NCBI GenBank assembly: GCA_041163765.1
Contig: JBEAQS010000117.1
Coordinates: 1-20,912, forward strand
Source: MAG-120531 sp041163765
Lineage (GTDB): Bacteria; Bacteroidota; Bacteroidia; Flavobacteriales; Flavobacteriaceae
Reading direction: 5' to 3'
Length of the DNA: 20,912 nt
Positions 17,532 to 20,912 of the stretch are shown in pieces. The notes beneath the pieces are model-generated. The model did no database searches, was not told the DNA's origin, and was given only the letters and a program-made list of their open reading frames with translations. How positions within the stretch are numbered: position 1 is the stretch's first letter; each line of letters begins with the position of its first letter. The position numbers were made by a program, and so were the translations under genes.

Positions 17532-18431
17532 ATGAATTCACCACAACCTGCCACATTAGAAGCTGCACCTATCCTCAGTTGGGCGGATTTTAAAGAAATC
17601 ACAAAAGCTAGGTTGGCTATCAGTGTTGTCTTTTCAGCACTAGCGGGATATGCACTTGCCGTGGATTCTTGGATTCCTATTGATTTATTGCTCCTTTGTA
17701 TTGGTGGATACGCCTTAGTGGGTGCTTCAAATGCGTTTAATCAAGTGATTGAGTGCCGTTTGGATGCCCTGATGAAACGCACCCGGAACAGACCGCTACC
17801 CGCAGGTAGGATGTCGGTGAAAACAGCTTTGGTGTGGGCTTTGACGATGACTTTGATCGGAGGAGTTTCGCTTTGGGCGTTAAATCCGAAAACAGCCCTT
17901 TTTGGCTTGCTTTCCGTAGTGTTGTACGCAGGGGTTTACACTCCGCTCAAAACAAAAACTCCTTTAGCTGTATTTGTGGGGGCAATACCCGGAGCTATTC
18001 CTTTTATGTTGGGTTGGGTGGCGGCTACTAATTCATTTGGCATAGAACCAGGCACCTTGTTTATGGTCCAATTCTTTTGGCAGTTTCCACATTTCTGGGC
18101 CTTGGCTTGGATGCTGGACGAAGATTATCAACGGGGAGGATTTGCCCTGTTGCCCACCAGAAAAAAAGACACCACTTCAGCTGCTTTGATACTGATTTAT
18201 ATTGTTTGGATGATGTTGGTGGCTATTATCCCTGCCTTTGGGGTGACGGGAATACTGACACTATCCCTGACTGCAGCAGGTGTGATCTCTCTATTAGGCT
18301 TGGTGATGGCTTTTTTCGGAGTGCAACTATTTTTGAATCGCAGCAATGCGTCGGCCAAGAAATTGATGTTGGCTAGTGTTGTTTATATTTCTGCAGTACA
18401 AGTAATTTACGTTTTAGATCGATGGATATGA
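17532..18431 (+). CDS. ctaB: Protoheme IX farnesyltransferase (heme O synthase)
   Basis: CtaB (also CyoE) is an integral membrane UbiA-family prenyltransferase that attaches farnesyl to heme b, giving heme O, the precursor of the heme A used by the oxidase encoded around it. The protein has 299 residues. The first polyprenyl-binding motif is NAFNQVIECRLDALMKRT followed by RNRPLPAGR; the second region is YTPLKTKTPLAVFVGAIPGA. The sequences FWQFPHFWALAWMLDEDY and GGFALLPT are characteristic of heme O synthases. Many hydrophobic helices fill the rest. ATG 17532 is preferred over an open GTG at 17496 because the promoter's -7 element lies between them. The 3' end overlaps the next oxidase gene, so the products are likely translationally coupled. 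Confidence 0.95.
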   Translation: MNSPQPATLEAAPILSWADFKEITKARLAISVVFSALAGYALAVDSWIPIDLLLLCIGGYALVGASNAFNQVIECRLDALMKRTRNRPLPAGRMSVKTALVWALTMTLIGGVSLWALNPKTALFGLLSVVLYAGVYTPLKTKTPLAVFVGAIPGAIPFMLGWVAATNSFGIEPGTLFMVQFFWQFPHFWALAWMLDEDYQRGGFALLPTRKKDTTSAALILIYIVWMMLVAIIPAFGVTGILTLSLTAAGVISLLGLVMAFFGVQLFLNRSNASAKKLMLASVVYISAVQVIYVLDRWI

Positions 18432-19003
18432 GTCAAGACACTGAATTAATGGAAAAGCAGATTAGAGCCAAAAAAATGATGCTCTGGTTTGGTATCATCA
18501 GTATGGTGATGGGATTTGCGGGATGGACCTCCGCATTTGTGGTCAGCAGTAACCGCAAAGATTGGTTGGATAGCTTTGAAATTCCTTCGGCGTTTTGGTA
18601 TTCAGCAGCGGTCATCCTGTTGAGCAGCGCGTTGTTAATCATAGCCAAAAAACAGTTGCTTGCTGCTCAAATCAAGTCGGTAACCATGATGTTGCTGGGG
18701 ACTTTGATTTTGGGTTTAGTTTTTGCGTATTTGCAATTTGTCGGGTTTAGTCAGTTGATTGGCATGGGGTATTACCTAACTGGCCCAACCAGTAATGTCA
18801 CCATTTCTTTTGTTTACTTAATTGCCGCGGTACACTTAGTGCACTTAGCTGCTGGTTGGATATCCTTGGTAGTAGTGCTGATTCAGCACCTTAAAGGTCG
18901 TTACACCCCAAATAATACCCTCGGTTTTGAGTTAGGTGTCACCTTTTGGCATTTTGTAGATGTCCTTTGGTGGTACTTACTTTTGTTTTTTTATTTTTTT
19001 TAA
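18422..19003 (+). CDS. Cytochrome c oxidase subunit III, short form
   Basis: This 193-residue heme-copper oxidase subunit III family protein has about five membrane helices (near 18-40, 58-76, 84-112, 125-155 and 168-193). The signature is near the C-terminus: TFWHFVDVLWWYLL, the WHFVDxxW pattern of the family, preceded by LVHLAAGWISL, which corresponds to the TGFHxxHV helix. Subunit III binds subunit I and stabilises proton uptake. The ATG at 18422 overlaps ctaB by 10 bases; a second ATG at 18428 would give an ATGA overlap and is equally possible. A second, longer subunit III gene follows after 66 bases. Such pairs are common in Bacteroidota, and how the two share the role is not clear from sequence. 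Confidence 0.9.
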   Translation: MDMSQDTELMEKQIRAKKMMLWFGIISMVMGFAGWTSAFVVSSNRKDWLDSFEIPSAFWYSAAVILLSSALLIIAKKQLLAAQIKSVTMMLLGTLILGLVFAYLQFVGFSQLIGMGYYLTGPTSNVTISFVYLIAAVHLVHLAAGWISLVVVLIQHLKGRYTPNNTLGFELGVTFWHFVDVLWWYLLLFFYFF

Positions 19004-19034
19004 AAATCGGCTCGGCACAGTTATTAAAAAAAAG

Positions 19035-19042
19035 TAAATTTG
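19035..19042 (+). promoter_or_regulatory. Candidate internal promoter before the long subunit III gene
   Basis: TAAATTTG at 19035-19042 fits the -7 consensus TAnnTTTG and lies 27 bases before the ATG at 19070, in the 66-base gap between the two subunit III genes. No TTG is seen at the expected -33 position, so this may be a weak or secondary promoter. Confidence 0.4.
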
Positions 19043-19069
19043 TCAACGTTAATATAATTCATCCTTTTT

Positions 19070-20044
19070 ATGGAGACAGCGGTAGCTAATCACCAACCTG
19101 GTAAAGTTTGGGGCGGCGGAAATGAACCTCTTAACGCGAGTTATGGGAAAATGATGATGTGGTTTTTCATCCTTTCTGATGCGCTTACTTTTTCTGCATT
19201 CTTGGTTTCTTATGGATTTTCCAGATTCAAGTTTATTGATATATGGCCGATAGCCGATCAGGTTTTTACCCACGTTCCATTTTTTCATGGCAACTATCCG
19301 ATGTATTATGTCGCTTTCATGACCTTTGTTTTGATTATGTCGTCGGTAACTATGGTGTTGGCCGTTGATGCAGGTCACCACCTTAGAAAGTCTAAAGTCG
19401 CTTTATACATGTTGCTTACCATAGTTGGTGGAGCTATTTTCGTGGGTTCTCAAGCTTGGGAGTGGGCTACTTTTATCAAAGGCGAATACGGAGCTGTTGA
19501 AACCAAAGGCGGTAGAATTCTACAGTTTGTCGATGCAGAGACAGGTCATCAAATAGCGCTTCACGATTTTGTTACTGCAGCTGAAACTGAGCGCACCCAG
19601 CATTTAAACAAGAATGGGGTTTGGTTTGTAGATGAAGATGCGTTACCGAGCTATACAATAGCTGATGTTCAAGCTGGACTTGCGGCACACGAGCATGTAT
19701 TGGTGCGTACAGAGACAATCAACGAAGCAGGGGAAAAAACAATTTTGGATAGAAATTCCTCCATCGAGGCGTTGGCCGGTGGACTTCACGTAGTTGAGGG
19801 AGCTAATTTGATCCGCAATGAGTACGGTCACCGTTTATTTGCTGATTTCTTTTTCTTTATCACAGGGTTCCACGGTTTCCACGTCTTTTCAGGGGTGGTC
19901 ATCAATGTGATTATTTTCTTTAATGTGCTTTTGGGTACTTATGAAAAGAGAAAACACTACGAAATGGTGGAGAAAGTAGGTCTATATTGGCACTTTGTAG
20001 ATCTAGTTTGGGTATTTGTATTCACCTTCTTTTACTTGGTATAA
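19070..20044 (+). CDS. Cytochrome c oxidase subunit III, long form with soluble insert
   Basis: This 324-residue subunit III protein has helices near 26-50, 78-99, 108-131, 256-288 and 304-324. Family signatures are KMMMWFFILSDALTFSAFL (27-45), the SQAWEW segment (127-132), FFFITGFHGFHVFSG (261-275) and YWHFVDLVWVF (306-316). Between SQAWEW and the TGFHGFHV helix, where ordinary subunit III proteins have a short loop, there are about 110 mostly hydrophilic residues (about 140-252), including DAETGHQIALHDFVTAAE and TETINEAGEKTILDR. The translated frame is unbroken, so this is an insertion and not an assembly error. By helix order it should face one side of the membrane as a small extra domain. 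The subunit IV gene follows after 17 bases in the same operon. Confidence 0.92.
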   Translation: METAVANHQPGKVWGGGNEPLNASYGKMMMWFFILSDALTFSAFLVSYGFSRFKFIDIWPIADQVFTHVPFFHGNYPMYYVAFMTFVLIMSSVTMVLAVDAGHHLRKSKVALYMLLTIVGGAIFVGSQAWEWATFIKGEYGAVETKGGRILQFVDAETGHQIALHDFVTAAETERTQHLNKNGVWFVDEDALPSYTIADVQAGLAAHEHVLVRTETINEAGEKTILDRNSSIEALAGGLHVVEGANLIRNEYGHRLFADFFFFITGFHGFHVFSGVVINVIIFFNVLLGTYEKRKHYEMVEKVGLYWHFVDLVWVFVFTFFYLV

Positions 20045-20061
20045 TTTAGCTCCAATTTTAC

Positions 20062-20445
20062 ATGGCACACGAACATAAATTATCGATTTTCCGCGGAGCG
20101 GTTACTTTTAAGAACAACGTACAAAAGATTTGGGGTGTTCTTATCTTCTTGAGTTTGATTACTGCAGTGGAAGTTGCTTTGGGTATTATTAAACCTGAAT
20201 TTTTGGTCAAGACTCCGCTGTTGGGTATGAGGCTATTAAATTGGATTTTTATCGGTTTAACTCTAGTGAAAGCCTATTACATCGCTTGGGACTTTATGCA
20301 CTTACGCGATGAAAAAACAGGTTTGAGAAGGTCAGTTGTTTGGACTGCAGTTTTTTTGATTGCCTACCTAACAACCTTGTTATTAATTGAAGGGAGTTAC
20401 GTCTACGAAACCTATGCCAACGGGTTTATAAAATGGAATTTTTAA
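20062..20445 (+). CDS. Cytochrome c oxidase subunit IV (small caa3-type subunit)
   Basis: This 127-residue membrane protein has three predicted helices (about 23-43, 57-77 and 91-111), the layout of prokaryotic cytochrome oxidase subunit IV (COX4_pro family). The recognisable part is the second helix and its end, LTLVKAYYIAWDFMHLRDE (67-85), matching the VKAxxVxxxFMHL pattern of the family. Its place directly after subunit III genes supports the call. It is a non-catalytic accessory subunit that probably stabilises the complex. A terminator follows 18 bases after the stop. Confidence 0.9.
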   Translation: MAHEHKLSIFRGAVTFKNNVQKIWGVLIFLSLITAVEVALGIIKPEFLVKTPLLGMRLLNWIFIGLTLVKAYYIAWDFMHLRDEKTGLRRSVVWTAVFLIAYLTTLLLIEGSYVYETYANGFIKWNF

Positions 20446-20463
20446 TCAATTCCCTATTCATTT

Positions 20464-20488
20464 AAAAGCGGTTTAAAGCCGCTTTTTT
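20464..20488 (+). terminator. Rho-independent terminator of the ctaB-cox operon
   Basis: AAAAGCGG (20464-20471) pairs with CCGCTTTT (20479-20486) across a seven-base loop and continues into T. The stem is shorter than the other terminators in this window, so some read-through into the next gene is possible. Confidence 0.8.
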
Positions 20489-20495
20489 ATTTTTG
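20488..20495 (+). promoter_or_regulatory. Candidate -7 element immediately before the SCO-like gene
   Basis: TATTTTTG at 20488-20495 fits TAnnTTTG but is only four bases from the ATG at 20500 and shares its first base with the end of the terminator T tract. If used, the mRNA would begin at or next to the start codon. No -33 element is seen, and a T-rich tract can match this consensus by chance. Confidence 0.3.
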
Positions 20496-20499
20496 TGGT

Positions 20500-20912
20500 A
20501 TGCAGCAATTTCAAAAGCGTTTCGTCCTTTTTGTCCTTTTTGTTATTCCTTTAGTAGCTTATCTATTTTTTGCTTCAGGAATCAATAATTTTGGTCGTTT
20601 ACCCGTGGTAAATCCCGAGCCGATTCAAGCCCCTAATATCGAACTGCACAACAAAATTACTATTCTCGGATTTTTAGGTGACCAAGTTGCTTTTAAAAAG
20701 GCGTTTTCTTCTAATCTGAATGAAAAGATATACAAGCGATTTCATGAGTTTAAGGATTTTCAAGTAGTCTTGTACTTTGACCCCGCTCAAGAACAAGCAG
20801 TAGCTGAACTCAAGGCTCAGTTAGGTGAGTTGGTGGATATGAGTCATTGGTTTTTCCTTCCCGCTGCGAAAGATCAAGTTCAGGAGGTGTTTGTCGTATT
20901 AAGTCCCACGGA
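20500..20912 (+). CDS. SCO-like membrane-anchored thioredoxin-fold protein, 5' part (runs off window)
   Basis: An open frame runs from ATG 20500 to the window edge (137 codons and two bases, no stop). The N-terminus is one hydrophobic anchor (about 8-26), after which the protein should face the periplasm. A segment KITILGFLG (about 53-61) followed by a helix-like stretch and then FQVVLYFDP (about 88-96) looks like the first strands of a SCO1/SenC or thioredoxin-like fold. SCO proteins help load copper into cytochrome oxidase, and they commonly follow the cox genes, so context supports this. However, the visible part has no cysteine at all, so the CxxxCP copper site expected right after the first strand is absent. 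It may be a structural or redox-inactive relative; the family call rests on fold-like pattern and position. Confidence 0.5.
   Translation, partial: MQQFQKRFVLFVLFVIPLVAYLFFASGINNFGRLPVVNPEPIQAPNIELHNKITILGFLGDQVAFKKAFSSNLNEKIYKRFHEFKDFQVVLYFDPAQEQAVAELKAQLGELVDMSHWFFLPAAKDQVQEVFVVLSPT

Noticed and set aside
1..20912. Mobile elements, CRISPR arrays, tRNA or rRNA genes, anti-phage systems
   Set aside because: Reading through the gaps and coding regions showed no transposase, regular repeats, structured RNA or defence-type domain; all long frames belong to core chromosomal families.

Overview
The window is a chromosomal segment of a member of the Bacteroidota, most likely a Flavobacteriales-type bacterium. 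The evidence is a complete sprA (outer-membrane translocon of the type IX secretion system, found only in this phylum), the order maeB-ruvA-sprA-gcvH-vanZ-tonB, two dissimilar cytochrome oxidase subunit III genes followed by a small subunit IV, the absence of clear Shine-Dalgarno sequences, and several TAnnTTTG elements that match the Bacteroidota -7 promoter consensus. Every recognised gene is on the + strand and packing is tight: no gap between genes reaches 300 bases. No RNA genes, mobile elements, CRISPR arrays or phage genes were seen.

Layout. (1) 1-1068 is the C-terminal part of cytochrome c oxidase subunit I, closed by a clean terminator. (2) 1144-3950 looks like one operon: an exported GIN/DUF2807 protein, ruvB (Holliday-junction motor) and queG (last step of queuosine synthesis), with an 18-base gap and then a 4-base overlap. 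(3) 4047-5765 is a sodium:solute symporter of the SGLT type, followed by a strong terminator. (4) 5844-15863 holds maeB (malic enzyme fused to a phosphotransacetylase-like domain), ruvA and the very long sprA, probably co-transcribed from a promoter just before maeB. (5) 15904-17430 holds gcvH, a VanZ-like membrane protein and a TonB protein, closed by a perfect 12-bp terminator hairpin. (6) 17532-20445 is a respiratory block: heme O synthase (ctaB), a short and a long subunit III, and subunit IV, ending in a terminator. (7) From 20500 to the edge runs the start of a membrane-anchored, cysteine-free SCO-like protein.

How the genes work together. The two ends of the window belong to the same aa3/caa3-type terminal oxidase: catalytic subunit I at the left, and heme modification, subunits III and IV and a probable assembly factor at the right. 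They are separated by about 16.5 kb of repair, tRNA-modification, transport, carbon-metabolism and secretion genes. RuvA and RuvB, partners in branch migration, are both present but in different operons.

I found no convincing new multi-gene system; this is conserved core Bacteroidota chromosome. The points most worth checking are a QueG lacking one expected iron-sulfur cysteine, a subunit III with a soluble insertion of about 110 residues, a SCO-like protein without copper-binding cysteines, and the non-ATG starts of queG, sprA and vanZ.
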